From JBIOXB01 sp050732395 (GTDB lineage: Bacteria; Zhuqueibacterota; Zhuqueibacteria; Zhuqueibacterales; Zhuqueibacteraceae), in contig JBOHQX010000332.1 in the NCBI GenBank assembly GCA_050732395.1, positions 8,020 through 72,019 on the forward strand: a DNA stretch of 64,000 nt. Reading direction: 5' to 3'. Below are positions 17,081 to 25,934 of this stretch, in pieces; position 1 is the stretch's first letter; each line of letters opens with the position of its first letter. The translations under genes and the position numbers were made by a program. The notes beneath the pieces were generated by a model. It worked only from the letters and a program-made list of their open reading frames with translations, did not search any database and had not been told where the DNA came from.

Positions 17081-18730
17081 ATGAATGGTCAAAATCATAA
17101 AGATCAAGCCGACCTCGGGAAGCTCATCTCACTCTTAAACAGCGGCCAGCAAATTGATTTGCGCCAATACTGGGCCACGTTATGCCGGCGCAAATGGTGG
17201 ATCATTGTGCCATGCTTTTTGATCACCGGCGCGAGTGTGGCTTACGCGTTGCTGTTCATTCGCCCGGTGTATGAATCTTCCGCGACCATACAAATCCTGC
17301 CCAGCCGGCTGCAGCGCTCCGTTCGTGAGGTCACACCTGGAGTGTCCAATGCCGTGGATTTTAGAGAGCTTCAGAAAACCATTCTCAGTACCAATAATCT
17401 CAAGCAGCTTATCCTCCGTCTGGAGCTGACGAAAAATGAGCAAGCCAGGCAAGCGGCTCAATCACTCCAGGCCAAGACACCGTGGGTATCGTATGACGAG
17501 CTGTTGCAAAGAACTCTCCTTAAATTCCTGCGGGAGAATATTGCGGTCACGATGAATGCTGGGGCGCAATTATTTCAAATCACCGCGCGTCACGAATCGC
17601 CACAAATCGCTTTTCAGATGACCAAAACCGTTGCGGAAGTCTTCATTGATGAATCAAAGAAAAGTGAGCTGCGAGGCATTCGTGGAGTAATGGAATTCAG
17701 CAATGAGCAGTTGGCGATGTATCAAAGCAAGGTGATGGAGGCGGAAGATAAGCTCAGACGTTTCAAGGAGCGTCAAGCCGCTCAGCAGGCCATCCCTGCC
17801 GCCCTAGGAGTGGAGAGCATCCAGGCCATTCGCGAGTTGCAGAATGCAAGTGAGACCGCTATCTCTGACCGCGAGCGCATGTTGGAACAACTTCATGCCA
17901 GCCTGCCCAACAACGTTCGGGGATCGCTTTGGGATACCGTACCTGAGCTCGCCGAAATCAAGACGCAAATCAACGCCAAAATGCAAGCGTTCAAGAGGAC
18001 CGTGGCCACTTCCGGGTTGCAGCCAAACTATGAGTTATCCTTCAATAATGAGATCAACGCCTTGCGGCAGGAAGGCCAGGGCAGGTTGGCAATCGCGCTT
18101 CAAAGCCTGAGCCCGGCCTTGAATCAAAGCCTGCACGGCGCTGCCCTGCAATATCAATTGGCGCAGATCGACTTGTACATTTTGCGCACTCGTAATACCG
18201 CACTGAGCGGCGTACTGAGTGAATTCCAGGCACGAGCCACCATGAGCTCCGGAGATCAAATAGAATTGCGCCGATTAGAAGAGGAGATCGAGCAGAATCG
18301 GCGCGTTTACAGGATCTTTATGGAACAGTCGCGCGGCTCTCAAATTGAAGAAGCCTTGCAGAACAGCGACGCTGATTTCAAGTACAGCCTGGTGGAGGCC
18401 GCGACGCTTCCTGTTTTTGCGGTGAGTGGCAGCAAACGGCAATTCGTGAGCCTTGCGTTTTTGTTGAGTCTTGGCGTCGGAGCCGCTTTCGTTTTTGCGA
18501 TCGAGTATCTTGATCAATCGATCAAGACTGTTGAACAGGTAGAGGAGTTCTTGCGCATGCCAACGTGGGGCATCATACCCAAGATCGAGATGCCTTTCAG
18601 TGCATGGCATGCTTCTCTCCGGGAAGCAAATGGACGCTCTGGGAGCATCAAAAATCCGGATTCGCATCAGACTTCTTCCGACCGGCGGCCCGCTCCCAAA
18701 TCAGGTACCTCATGGAGAGCCCAAGCTTAA
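17081..18730 (+). CDS. Polysaccharide chain-length determinant (Wzz/GumC-like)
   Basis: 549 residues. A membrane helix at about 40-60 follows 'QYWATLCRRKWWIIVPCFL'. A long periplasmic region with coiled coils (about 210-310 and 385-425) comes next. A second membrane helix (about 455-475) is followed by the conserved cytoplasmic stretch 'EYLDQSIKTVEQVEEFL'. No kinase domain is fused to it; the partner kinase is a separate gene 1.2 kb downstream. Wzz-family proteins set polymer length and couple polymerisation to export. The stop overlaps the next start by 19 bases, suggesting translational coupling. Confidence 0.9.
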   Translation: MNGQNHKDQADLGKLISLLNSGQQIDLRQYWATLCRRKWWIIVPCFLITGASVAYALLFIRPVYESSATIQILPSRLQRSVREVTPGVSNAVDFRELQKTILSTNNLKQLILRLELTKNEQARQAAQSLQAKTPWVSYDELLQRTLLKFLRENIAVTMNAGAQLFQITARHESPQIAFQMTKTVAEVFIDESKKSELRGIRGVMEFSNEQLAMYQSKVMEAEDKLRRFKERQAAQQAIPAALGVESIQAIRELQNASETAISDRERMLEQLHASLPNNVRGSLWDTVPELAEIKTQINAKMQAFKRTVATSGLQPNYELSFNNEINALRQEGQGRLAIALQSLSPALNQSLHGAALQYQLAQIDLYILRTRNTALSGVLSEFQARATMSSGDQIELRRLEEEIEQNRRVYRIFMEQSRGSQIEEALQNSDADFKYSLVEAATLPVFAVSGSKRQFVSLAFLLSLGVGAAFVFAIEYLDQSIKTVEQVEEFLRMPTWGIIPKIEMPFSAWHASLREANGRSGSIKNPDSHQTSSDRRPAPKSGTSWRAQA

Positions 18731-19842
18731 CTGACCGCTTCACATTCAACTCACGAGACTATCTGCTCAGGACAACCGATGATACCGAGGCCAAACGGGT
18801 TGTGGCGAGGTATTTTAGCGAGGGCAAGGTTTCCTTTGCCTCGGAGTTGAGCTACAACGGTAGCTTGGACGAGCACGGCAGACAACAACTCGTTATTGAC
18901 TATCATCAGAAACACAAAGCAGAGCTCACTCGTCTCTTTCAACTTCATTTCGGGCAAGATCTTGACCATATCGGGACCCAGGTGCGGTATCTGCTTGCCC
19001 ATGGCTTCCTAAGGTACGGTATGCTTCATGAAGCCATCTCGAATCTTGAATTTATCCTGCAGAATCAGAGTGCCAGCCCTCAGATACGCATCGTCCTTGG
19101 TAAAGCCTATTTAAAAGACAAAAAGTATCGACAGGCCCTGGACCAGTTCTCCCAGGCTAGCGCCGTTCATCAAAACTTTGCCGATCTATACTTCTATTGC
19201 GGTGTTTGCCTATACTATTCGCGAGATTGTGTTGAAGCGATCAAGTTCTTCTCGCGTACGCTCAAGATAAATCCCCACTTTGGCGAGGCGCATTTCTACG
19301 CCGCGTTGACCCTGCTGCTGAACGTGAAGCTGGCTCAAGAATATAGTCTGGCGAAACGGTTACCGGAGCGCGCGTTGCAATTACTTGCTTACGCCGGTGA
19401 GATACTGCCCTTACTCCGAACCGAAGCATATGAGCAAGGTGCCGGCTTGATCACCGCAAAGAAATACGAGAATGCTCTCGAGGTTCTTGCGCCTTTGGCT
19501 GCCAGCCTGGAAGCCGGCAAAGCCAGCCTGCTCAACTATGAGTTTTATCTCAATGCCATTCTGGGGCTGGATCAAATGAGCTTTGAGCAGGTCTGGCAGG
19601 AAATCGTCAGGCTGGAAGCCCTGGTACAGCGCAATCCCCATTATGCCGACTTGTGTTACGAATTGGGCTTTGCCTACGCTGTTCTCGGTGTAAGTATCAG
19701 CTCGAGATCAATCTCCTGCATGAATAAAGCCCTGGCCATCAATCCAGACTATGAGGCTGCACAACGGGCAGTTGAGCTGTTTGAAAATGGAAAACGGAAT
19801 CTCAGTGCGATCGTGCAGGACTTGTTGCCACTTCATCTGTGA
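18712..19842 (+). CDS. TPR-repeat protein of the EPS operon
   Basis: 376 residues starting at the ATG at 18712, which overlaps the Wzz-like gene by 19 bases. There is no signal peptide, so it is probably cytoplasmic. The N-terminal 90 residues are unassigned. TPR-like helix pairs follow from about residue 95 ('MLHEAISNLEFILQ', 'KYRQALDQFSQASAVHQNF', 'DCVEAIKFFSRTLKINPHF', 'SCMNKALAINPDYEAAQ'). It may scaffold the chain-length protein and kinase encoded on either side; the sequence does not show this directly. Confidence 0.75.
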   Translation: MESPSLTDRFTFNSRDYLLRTTDDTEAKRVVARYFSEGKVSFASELSYNGSLDEHGRQQLVIDYHQKHKAELTRLFQLHFGQDLDHIGTQVRYLLAHGFLRYGMLHEAISNLEFILQNQSASPQIRIVLGKAYLKDKKYRQALDQFSQASAVHQNFADLYFYCGVCLYYSRDCVEAIKFFSRTLKINPHFGEAHFYAALTLLLNVKLAQEYSLAKRLPERALQLLAYAGEILPLLRTEAYEQGAGLITAKKYENALEVLAPLAASLEAGKASLLNYEFYLNAILGLDQMSFEQVWQEIVRLEALVQRNPHYADLCYELGFAYAVLGVSISSRSISCMNKALAINPDYEAAQRAVELFENGKRNLSAIVQDLLPLHL

Positions 19843-19848
19843 GCAGAC

Positions 19849-19879
19849 TACACTTTACACGCTTCTCGTGTAAAGTGTA
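19849..19879 (+). terminator. 13-bp perfect hairpin, possible terminator or attenuator
   Basis: The arms at 19849-19861 and 19867-19879 are perfect reverse complements with a five-base loop. A run of seven T residues lies about 22 bases further on, too far for a classic intrinsic terminator. The element sits between the TPR gene and the kinase gene, where a NusG-like antiterminator could matter. Confidence 0.45.
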
Positions 19880-19920
19880 ACGTGTAACGATTCTCAAACC
19901 TTTTTTTCTTCTACAAATTC

Positions 19921-20607
19921 ATGCCGAGCCAGACTTATTATTATGAGGAAACTCCGGAAGCCACGGCATTTCGCCGGCTTTACAACAAATTGCAGTGGCA
20001 GAATGAATCTCATGGCACGAAAGTTTTCCTGATGACCAGTACTGGTATTGGCGACGGGAAAAGCACGATCTCGGCGTATTTGGCGACCGCCAGCGCCAGG
20101 TATCGCGGCACGCCAACCATTCTGATCGACTGCGACTTACGGCGGCCGGTGGTGCACAAGATGTTCGGTTTGCCCAATCGGCACGGCGTGGCAGACCTGC
20201 TGTCTCAAAACCTCGATCTGAAATCAGTACTGAAGCCTTCGGCGATTCCCAATCTGATGATCATTACTGCCGGTATCGCGAACCAAAGTCCGGCAGATCT
20301 TCTCTCCTCCGTCCACTTGAAAGAGATGTTCAACCAGATTCGATTCTATTTCAAAATCGTGATTGTGGATGCGCCGCCAGTTCTTCCGGTGAGCGATTCT
20401 CTCCTGCTCGGCAATGAAGCCGATGGCATTTTATTCGTACTAAAAGCCGGCAGAACTCAAAAACGAATGGCGCAACGTGCTGTAGAGCTGCTCGACGATA
20501 ATCGCCATAAGCTGCTTGGAACAATCATCAATAATGTCGAAGGCGCCCTGCCCTATTACTATGACCATCGTTACTATAAATATAATTACTATAGAAACGG
20601 CCAGTAG
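19921..20607 (+). CDS. Bacterial tyrosine kinase (CpsD/CapB/Wzc-C type)
   Basis: 228 residues. Walker A is 'TGIGDGKST' (41-49), the BY-kinase Walker A' is 'ILIDCDLRRP' (67-76) and Walker B is 'VIVDAPPV'. The C-terminal tail (211-226) contains eight tyrosines ('PYYYDHRYYKYNYY'), the usual autophosphorylation cluster. BY-kinases phosphorylate this tail in trans and, by cycling, regulate the Wzz-type partner and polymer export. The soluble stand-alone form is typical of split kinase/Wzz systems; the partner is the gene at 17081. Confidence 0.92.
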   Translation: MPSQTYYYEETPEATAFRRLYNKLQWQNESHGTKVFLMTSTGIGDGKSTISAYLATASARYRGTPTILIDCDLRRPVVHKMFGLPNRHGVADLLSQNLDLKSVLKPSAIPNLMIITAGIANQSPADLLSSVHLKEMFNQIRFYFKIVIVDAPPVLPVSDSLLLGNEADGILFVLKAGRTQKRMAQRAVELLDDNRHKLLGTIINNVEGALPYYYDHRYYKYNYYRNGQ

Positions 20608-20660
20608 CAATACCGCGAGCGTGTATCGTAGGCGGGGCAGGGGGAGGCGTTGGCGTCGAA

Positions 20661-20740
20661 GAGGATGGAGTGTTGGAGCAATGGAGTGATGGAGTGACAG
20701 TGCTCTCACTACTCCAATACTCCATTAATCCATCACTCCC
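20661..20740. repeat. Imperfect inverted repeat of GGAGT words
   Basis: The left part (about 20663-20696) repeats TGGAGT/TGGAGC words; the right part (about 20707-20739) holds the complementary ACTCCA words, forming a large imperfect hairpin. It lies between the kinase gene and the tRNA. It looks like a dispersed intergenic repeat or a bulky terminator and has no coding potential. Confidence 0.5.
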
Positions 20741-20777
20741 CTACCAGTCCATCGCTACTCTCGCCTTGCCGCCACAT

Positions 20778-20851
20778 GGGCGATTAGCTCAGTTGGTCAG
20801 AGCGTTGGTGTCACAAGCCAAAGGCCGGTGGTTCGAGCCCACCATCGCCCA
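20778..20851 (+). tRNA. tRNA-Val (anticodon CAC)
   Basis: A full cloverleaf can be drawn. The acceptor stem is GGGCGAT/ATCGCCC with discriminator A, the D arm is GCTC/GAGC, the anticodon stem is TTGGT/GCCAA with loop GTCACAA, and the T arm is GGTGG/CCACC with TTCGAGC. The anticodon at loop positions three to five is CAC, reading GUG (valine). The 3' CCA is not encoded. It lies inside the EPS locus on the same strand as its neighbours. Confidence 0.95.
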
Positions 20852-20923
20852 CATATCTCGCGCTCAAGGGAGAGCAGGCAGAATGAAAATGCGTAACAGT
20901 TTCTATAATGGAGGGTGTACCCA

Positions 20924-21958
20924 ATGACCAGAGTAAGACTGCTGCAAAAGGAAGACGAAAGCCGGTGGGACATTTTTGTTGATGCCATGGAGCATGGCAC
21001 CATTTTTCACAAGCTGGCATGGAAGAGAATTATTGAATCGACCTTTCGCTACCGCTCCAGCTATCTTTTGGCAGAAGATGGTCATACAATTAGCGGCGTG
21101 CTCCCTTTATTTCACTTAAAGTCACCATTTGCCGGCAATGCCCTGATCTCCACTCCTTTTGCCGTCTACGGGGGCATCCTGGCGGCGCACCCAGAGGCGG
21201 AGCAAGCTCTACTCGACAGCTGCAAAGTGCATTCGAATAGAGTGGGTGCAACCTACGCTGAGTTGCGTCAGACTTTTGCCTGCCAAACCCCTGATTTGAA
21301 AACGCGCGATACGTTGTATTTCACCTTTCTTAAGCCTCTTCATCCGACGGCGGAGCAGAATTTTGAAAGTTTGCCACGAGAAGCCCGCCGGATGGTGCGC
21401 AAGGCCGAGAAAAATGGTCTGGTGGCGAAATTCGTAGATAACAGCGTGGACGATTTTTATGAGATTTACGCGAGCTCGGTGCACAACCTGGGCACTCCGG
21501 TCTTTCCCAAGCGCTTGTTCACAAATTGCCTGCGCGAACTGAAGAACGAGTCGGATCTCCTGCTCATCTATCACGAGAACAAGCCGGTGGCCGGTGTGCT
21601 TTCCTTTTACTATCGTAAGACCGTTCTGCCTTATTACGGCGGCTCGCTACCCGACAAGAACCATCTTGCCCCCAACAATTTCATGTACTGGACCTTGATG
21701 AAACACGCCAGCGAAAAAGGCTGTCTCTGGTTTGACTTTGGGCGCAGCAAGAACACCACAGGCGCTTTTGACTTCAAGCGACACATGGGCTTTGAACCCA
21801 CGCCGCTTCCTTATCAATATTGGATGTCGAACGGACACTCCCTGCCTGAGATTAACCCGTTGAACCCAAAATTTCGCATGGCCATAAACGTTTGGCGGCG
21901 GCTGCCATTGCGTGTGACCAAGCTATTGGGACCAAGACTGGTTAGGGCGTTTCCATAA
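20924..21958 (+). CDS. FemAB-like acetyltransferase-fold protein (XrtA/PEP-CTERM-associated type)
   Basis: 344 residues from the ATG at 20924, with GGAGGG nine bases upstream. Two GNAT-like halves are present; the second contains 'LPREARRMVRKAEKNG' and 'GCLWFDFGRSKNTTGAFDFK', which match the FemAB-related family found beside exosortase A loci (TIGR03019). FemAB proteins transfer aminoacyl groups from tRNA; the substrate of this branch is not established. Peptidyl or aminoacyl modification of a cell-surface polymer is plausible. A tRNA gene lies immediately upstream, probably by coincidence. Confidence 0.85.
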   Translation: MTRVRLLQKEDESRWDIFVDAMEHGTIFHKLAWKRIIESTFRYRSSYLLAEDGHTISGVLPLFHLKSPFAGNALISTPFAVYGGILAAHPEAEQALLDSCKVHSNRVGATYAELRQTFACQTPDLKTRDTLYFTFLKPLHPTAEQNFESLPREARRMVRKAEKNGLVAKFVDNSVDDFYEIYASSVHNLGTPVFPKRLFTNCLRELKNESDLLLIYHENKPVAGVLSFYYRKTVLPYYGGSLPDKNHLAPNNFMYWTLMKHASEKGCLWFDFGRSKNTTGAFDFKRHMGFEPTPLPYQYWMSNGHSLPEINPLNPKFRMAINVWRRLPLRVTKLLGPRLVRAFP

Positions 21959-21983
21959 GCTGGAGCATACCATGACTTCCCAG

Positions 21984-22055
21984 CATTCACAATTCACCAT
22001 CGGCCATTCACCATTCACAATTCTGAATTGTCAATGCTGAATTGTGAATGTGAAA
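21984..22055. repeat. Short interspersed direct/inverted repeats (CATTCACAATTC words)
   Basis: CATTCACAATTC occurs at 21984 and again near 22012, with the related word CATTCACC near 22005. Their reverse complement (GAATTGTGAATG) lies near 22039-22050, and a one-mismatch copy near 22024. The block can fold into alternative hairpins between the FemAB-like and VanZ-like genes. It looks like a dispersed intergenic repeat, not a CRISPR (units and spacers are far too short). Confidence 0.5.
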
Positions 22056-22088
22056 TTGACCCCACTATCCAAAACCACTTAGTATTTA

Positions 22089-22487
22089 ATGCCCAAGTCA
22101 TTTCTCCCGGCTATATCCATTAAAGGTCGAAAACTTCCGGTCTTGGCGGCCGCATACATGATACTGATTTTCTCAGTATCATCCATCCCGGCCAGTGATG
22201 CCTCGCTCCCCGGCAGCATCCTCATGGGGGTCGCGCCCTCGCTTCAAAGTATCTTGCATATTCCTGAGTATGGACTACTTTCGTGTCTGTGCCTTCTCTC
22301 TTTGCTCAATTGGAGCGTTGGCACCAGGCGCGCTAGCATTGTGGCGTTGTGTTTCTGTCTGATCTTTGCCGCTGCGGATGAGTGGTATCAGCATTTCATT
22401 CCAGGCAGATTCATGTCGCTCGGAGATTGGATCTATGATGCGGTGGGCGTGTTTGCGGGTCTTGCAGTCGTAAGGCGCAAAACGTGA
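22089..22487 (+). CDS. VanZ-like family membrane protein
   Basis: 132 residues with four hydrophobic helices. The signature is 'DEWYQHFIPGRFMSLGDWI' followed by 'YDAVGVFAG', typical of the VanZ-like family. VanZ of enterococci gives low-level teicoplanin resistance, but most members are uncharacterised and are frequent in EPS and exosortase loci. No catalytic function can be assigned. Confidence 0.82.
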   Translation: MPKSFLPAISIKGRKLPVLAAAYMILIFSVSSIPASDASLPGSILMGVAPSLQSILHIPEYGLLSCLCLLSLLNWSVGTRRASIVALCFCLIFAAADEWYQHFIPGRFMSLGDWIYDAVGVFAGLAVVRRKT

Positions 22488-22603
22488 GATGCAGAGTTCG
22501 CTGAGAATAGCCTGCAAGTTCAAATCTGCGATCTCAGCGACTCTGGGGTAAGATTTTTTTTGCTTTTTTTGAAAAGATTTCACCGATTGTAGAATAATCA
22601 TAC

Positions 22604-23938
22604 GTGAAGATCCTATTTTTGACGCATCGCATTCCATACCCACCCGACAAAGGTGACAAAATACGTGCGTACCACGTGCTCAAACACCTGGCAAGAAAGC
22701 ATGAAGTCCATCTTGCCTGCTTGATAGACAATAAGAGGGATCTCCGTGCCGCCGAAGAGTTGCGAACACTCGTCCCGCATCTGATCTGCGTACCCTTGCG
22801 ACCCTTACGGCAGCGTTTGTCAATGTTGCAGGCGTTGATCACTGACAAACCGCTTACCGTTCACTACTTTTACTCGCATGCACTTTTCAGCCAGCTCGAA
22901 GCTCATGTCCGCCATGAGAATTTTGATGTGCTCTATGTCTATTCCTCAAATGTGGCTGACTACGTTTGGGACGTGAAATTCCCGCTGCGCGTCATTGATT
23001 TTTGCGATCTCGATTCGGAAAAATTCAAACAGTATGCCACCACCAGCCGGCCTCCCATATCGTGGCTATACCGGTTCGAAGGCAATCGACTCGCCGAGTA
23101 TGAAAAAAAGGTGGCAGCACACTTCGATCACGTCATCTTCATCGGACCGCAGGAGAAACTGTTGTTTGAGCGCAACGGCTTCCATGAAAAGCTCGTGCTC
23201 ATGAGCAATGGCGTCGATTTCGATCGTTACTACGGGCATGAATTGCCCGCACGCCAGCCTTCGCCGCCCGGAGGCAGACCGTATGTGCTATTCACCGGCG
23301 CGATGGATTACCTGCCCAATATTGACGCCGCCTGCTGGTTTGCGCGTGAAGTCTTTCCCAATTTGAAAACGATCATGCCGGAACTGCAGTTTTATATTGC
23401 GGGCGGCAATCCAGTACGAAAGGTTCGCAAGCTGCATCGCCCCCAGATTGGCATTTTTGTTACCGGTTATCTGGATGATTTACGACCCTATATCAAGAGT
23501 GCCCAGGTTTTTGTCGCGCCCATGCGCATCGCACGTGGCATGCAGACCAAGATACTGGAGGCCATGGCATGCGGTGTGCCGGTGGTAACCAGCCCCGCAG
23601 CAGCACGGGGAATTGGTGCCAATACAGAAAGTGAAGTTCTCGTTGCTGAGACGGCCCCTGAATACGCACGACAAACACTACATCTTCTTCTGAATAAGAA
23701 ACGCCGAGATCAGGTGAGAAGGCAAGCGTTTAGATTTCTGCGGAAAAACTTTAGTTGGGAAGAGAATCTTGGAGTGCTCGATCGTCTGCTCGTAAAGAAT
23801 CAACATGCGTTTCAATCTGATTCACCAAAGGAAGGGGCTGGGGAAATGGGGCAAAAAGACGTCAAACCACAAGGTTGCTTCTTTTTTCACTTCACAATGT
23901 CAAACATTTTGTTTCACTGCTTATCATGTGTGGCATAA
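22604..23938 (+). CDS. Glycosyltransferase, TIGR03087-type (XrtA/PEP-CTERM EPS-associated)
   Basis: 444 residues with a GTG start. A GT-B family 4-like fold: N-terminal 'MKILFLTHRIPYPPDKGDK', interdomain 'GAMDYLPNIDAACWFAREV', and the donor-binding region 'RGMQTKILEAMACGVPVV'. These match the sugar transferase family named for its link with PEP-CTERM/EpsH loci. It should add a sugar from a nucleotide-activated donor to the lipid-linked repeat unit in the cytoplasm; the sugar is unknown. The last 13 bases overlap the next start, and the final 30 residues look like a non-conserved extension. Confidence 0.88.
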   Translation: MKILFLTHRIPYPPDKGDKIRAYHVLKHLARKHEVHLACLIDNKRDLRAAEELRTLVPHLICVPLRPLRQRLSMLQALITDKPLTVHYFYSHALFSQLEAHVRHENFDVLYVYSSNVADYVWDVKFPLRVIDFCDLDSEKFKQYATTSRPPISWLYRFEGNRLAEYEKKVAAHFDHVIFIGPQEKLLFERNGFHEKLVLMSNGVDFDRYYGHELPARQPSPPGGRPYVLFTGAMDYLPNIDAACWFAREVFPNLKTIMPELQFYIAGGNPVRKVRKLHRPQIGIFVTGYLDDLRPYIKSAQVFVAPMRIARGMQTKILEAMACGVPVVTSPAAARGIGANTESEVLVAETAPEYARQTLHLLLNKKRRDQVRRQAFRFLRKNFSWEENLGVLDRLLVKNQHAFQSDSPKEGAGEMGQKDVKPQGCFFFHFTMSNILFHCLSCVA

Positions 23939-25929
23939 CCGGAATTTTTGATTGGGGACAACAAGCCCCTGATGCTCTTGAAACGGGCAAGGACATGGTC
24001 GCCGCCTTGGCGCATCGCGGACCCGACGGGCGGGGCTTGTATATCGATGACCGGGTGACGCTCGGTCATGCGCGTCTCAGCATCATCGACCCCAAAGGGG
24101 GACGCCAGCCTATCAGCAACGAGGATGGTTCTCTGTGGCTGATCTGCAATGGCGAGATTTACAATTATATTGAGCTCCGCGCGGAGCTTGAGGCCGGCGG
24201 CCACCGGTTCTCCACGAACAGCGACGTGGAGGTCCTCATTCATCTGTTTGAAGACTGTCGCGAAAATCTGCTCGAGCGGTTAAACGGCCAGTTCGCTTTC
24301 GCGCTCTGGGATTGCCGCCAGCACAAGCTTTTCCTGGCACGCGACCACGTCGGTATCTGCCCTTTGTATTACTTGCACAACCAGTACTGTTTCGCTTTTG
24401 CCTCGGAGATCAAAGCGCTTCTCAAGATTCCCGGCATCGTGCTCAAGCTCAGTCGGACCGCGCTGAAGCAGGTTTTCACTTTCTGGTCGACACTGCCCGG
24501 ACAAACACCGTTTCAGGATGTTTTTGAAATCAAGCCCGGGTGCTACTTATGGGTTGAATCAAATCGCGTTCAAGAGCACCGCTATTGGAGCTTGCCGTTC
24601 TCCGCGCCGGAGAACGGCTCGATTCGCAATCCTCTGGAAGCGATCGACGAGCTCACCTTCCTGCTGGAAGATGCGGTGAGGCTGCGACTGCGATCGGATG
24701 TTCCCGTCGGCGCCTATTTGAGTGGCGGCCTGGACTCCTCCATTACCACTGCGCTGGTCAAAGTCAAGAATCAAAATCGGCTCCGGACTTTTTCCATCGG
24801 TTTCGAACACGCGAAATACGACGAATCGAAGTATCAGCAACTCGTCTCAAGTCATCTGAACACGGATCATTCCAGTTTCACCTGTGACAATAGAACCATC
24901 GGCGAGGTTTTGCCCGAAGTGGTCTGGCATGCGGAAAAACCACTCATGCGCACCGGGCCGGCGCCGCTCTTCCTGCTTTCCAAAATGGTGCGTGAGTCAG
25001 GTTTTAGAGTGGTTCTCACCGGCGAAGGGGCTGACGAATTTTTCAGCGGCTACAACATCTACAAGGAAACCAAGCTCCGCTGTTTTAACGCGCGACAGCC
25101 TGGTTCGAGAATCCGCCCGCTACTGTTCAAGCGGCTCTACCCTTATTTGAACGTGGAAAACGGCCGCACCGGCACTTTTTGGCAGGAATTCTTTCAGAAG
25201 AATCTGCTGGATACCGCTGATCCATTCTATTCGCATCGCATCCGGTGGCTGAATAATGCCTTCGTTTTGAGTTTTGTGAATCCGGAATTCTTCGGCGCGG
25301 AGGCAGACTACGACCCCATAGAGGACCTGTCTGCTCAATTGAATGGGCATTGTGCCCTTACGCAGCTGAAACCTCTCGCCCGGGCCCACTTCCTCGAATG
25401 CCATATCTTTCTGGGAAGCTATTTGCTCTCCTCGCAAGGGGATCGAATGCTGATGAGCCACGCGGTCGAAGGCCGATTTCCCTTCTTGGACCGCCGCGTC
25501 ATCGAACTTGCCAATCGGCTTTCGCCTGCGACCAAGCTTAAGGGCCTCAATGAAAAGTGGATATTAAAGCAAGCCTTTTCCAAGCTATTGCCGCCGGAGG
25601 TTACCCATCGGACGAAGCATCCCTATCGGGCGCCGATAAAAGATTCCTTCAGTGCCGCGCAACAGGTGCTGGCCGAGTATACCACGGAGCGAATGATCGA
25701 TCACGACGGCATCTTTACGAGCAAAAAGGTGGCGCTTTTGAAAAAAAAATTCGATCAGCCTGGCGCCACGGTTTCCGAGCGTGAAGAAATGGCACTGGTC
25801 GCGATCGCCACTACCGGTATGCTAACGAAGTTGTTTATCAATGAGGTAAGGCCTCGCGCGGCTGATAAAGATGCAACTTGGTGGGTGTTGGACAAGAGAA
25901 CGAAATCTGGCGAGGCAACGAAAGGCTGA
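23926..25929 (+). CDS. Asparagine synthase-type amidotransferase (module A, first copy)
   Basis: 667 residues. The start is fixed at 23926 because the class II glutaminase needs Cys2 ('MCGITGIF') exposed; the longer frame from 23875 would bury it. The glutaminase domain (1-210) has 'HRGPDGRG', 'NGEIYN' and 'DVEVL'. The synthetase domain has the ATP-pyrophosphatase loop 'SGGLDSS' (266-272) and 'GEGADEFFSGY'. Such enzymes adenylate a carboxylate and replace AMP with ammonia from glutamine. The target here is probably a sugar acid or a carrier-bound acid in the EPS pathway, as in XrtA-associated amidotransferases, rather than free aspartate. Confidence 0.9.
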   Translation: MCGITGIFDWGQQAPDALETGKDMVAALAHRGPDGRGLYIDDRVTLGHARLSIIDPKGGRQPISNEDGSLWLICNGEIYNYIELRAELEAGGHRFSTNSDVEVLIHLFEDCRENLLERLNGQFAFALWDCRQHKLFLARDHVGICPLYYLHNQYCFAFASEIKALLKIPGIVLKLSRTALKQVFTFWSTLPGQTPFQDVFEIKPGCYLWVESNRVQEHRYWSLPFSAPENGSIRNPLEAIDELTFLLEDAVRLRLRSDVPVGAYLSGGLDSSITTALVKVKNQNRLRTFSIGFEHAKYDESKYQQLVSSHLNTDHSSFTCDNRTIGEVLPEVVWHAEKPLMRTGPAPLFLLSKMVRESGFRVVLTGEGADEFFSGYNIYKETKLRCFNARQPGSRIRPLLFKRLYPYLNVENGRTGTFWQEFFQKNLLDTADPFYSHRIRWLNNAFVLSFVNPEFFGAEADYDPIEDLSAQLNGHCALTQLKPLARAHFLECHIFLGSYLLSSQGDRMLMSHAVEGRFPFLDRRVIELANRLSPATKLKGLNEKWILKQAFSKLLPPEVTHRTKHPYRAPIKDSFSAAQQVLAEYTTERMIDHDGIFTSKKVALLKKKFDQPGATVSEREEMALVAIATTGMLTKLFINEVRPRAADKDATWWVLDKRTKSGEATKG

Positions 25930-25934
25930 AAAAC

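Noticed and set aside
20797..21020. Minus-strand open frames across the tRNA
   Set aside because: They run antisense through the tRNA-Val gene and read the typical 'WWARTTGL' and 'GGLEPPAF' false peptides that arise from tRNA sequence.
21984..22055. CRISPR array
   Set aside because: Repeat units are about 12 bases, irregularly spaced and partly inverted, with no spacers of regular size and no cas genes.
25878..25934. Longer N-terminus for the NadE-like protein
   Set aside because: It would overlap the asparagine synthase gene by about 50 bases, and the ATG at 25935 has its own GAAAGG site.
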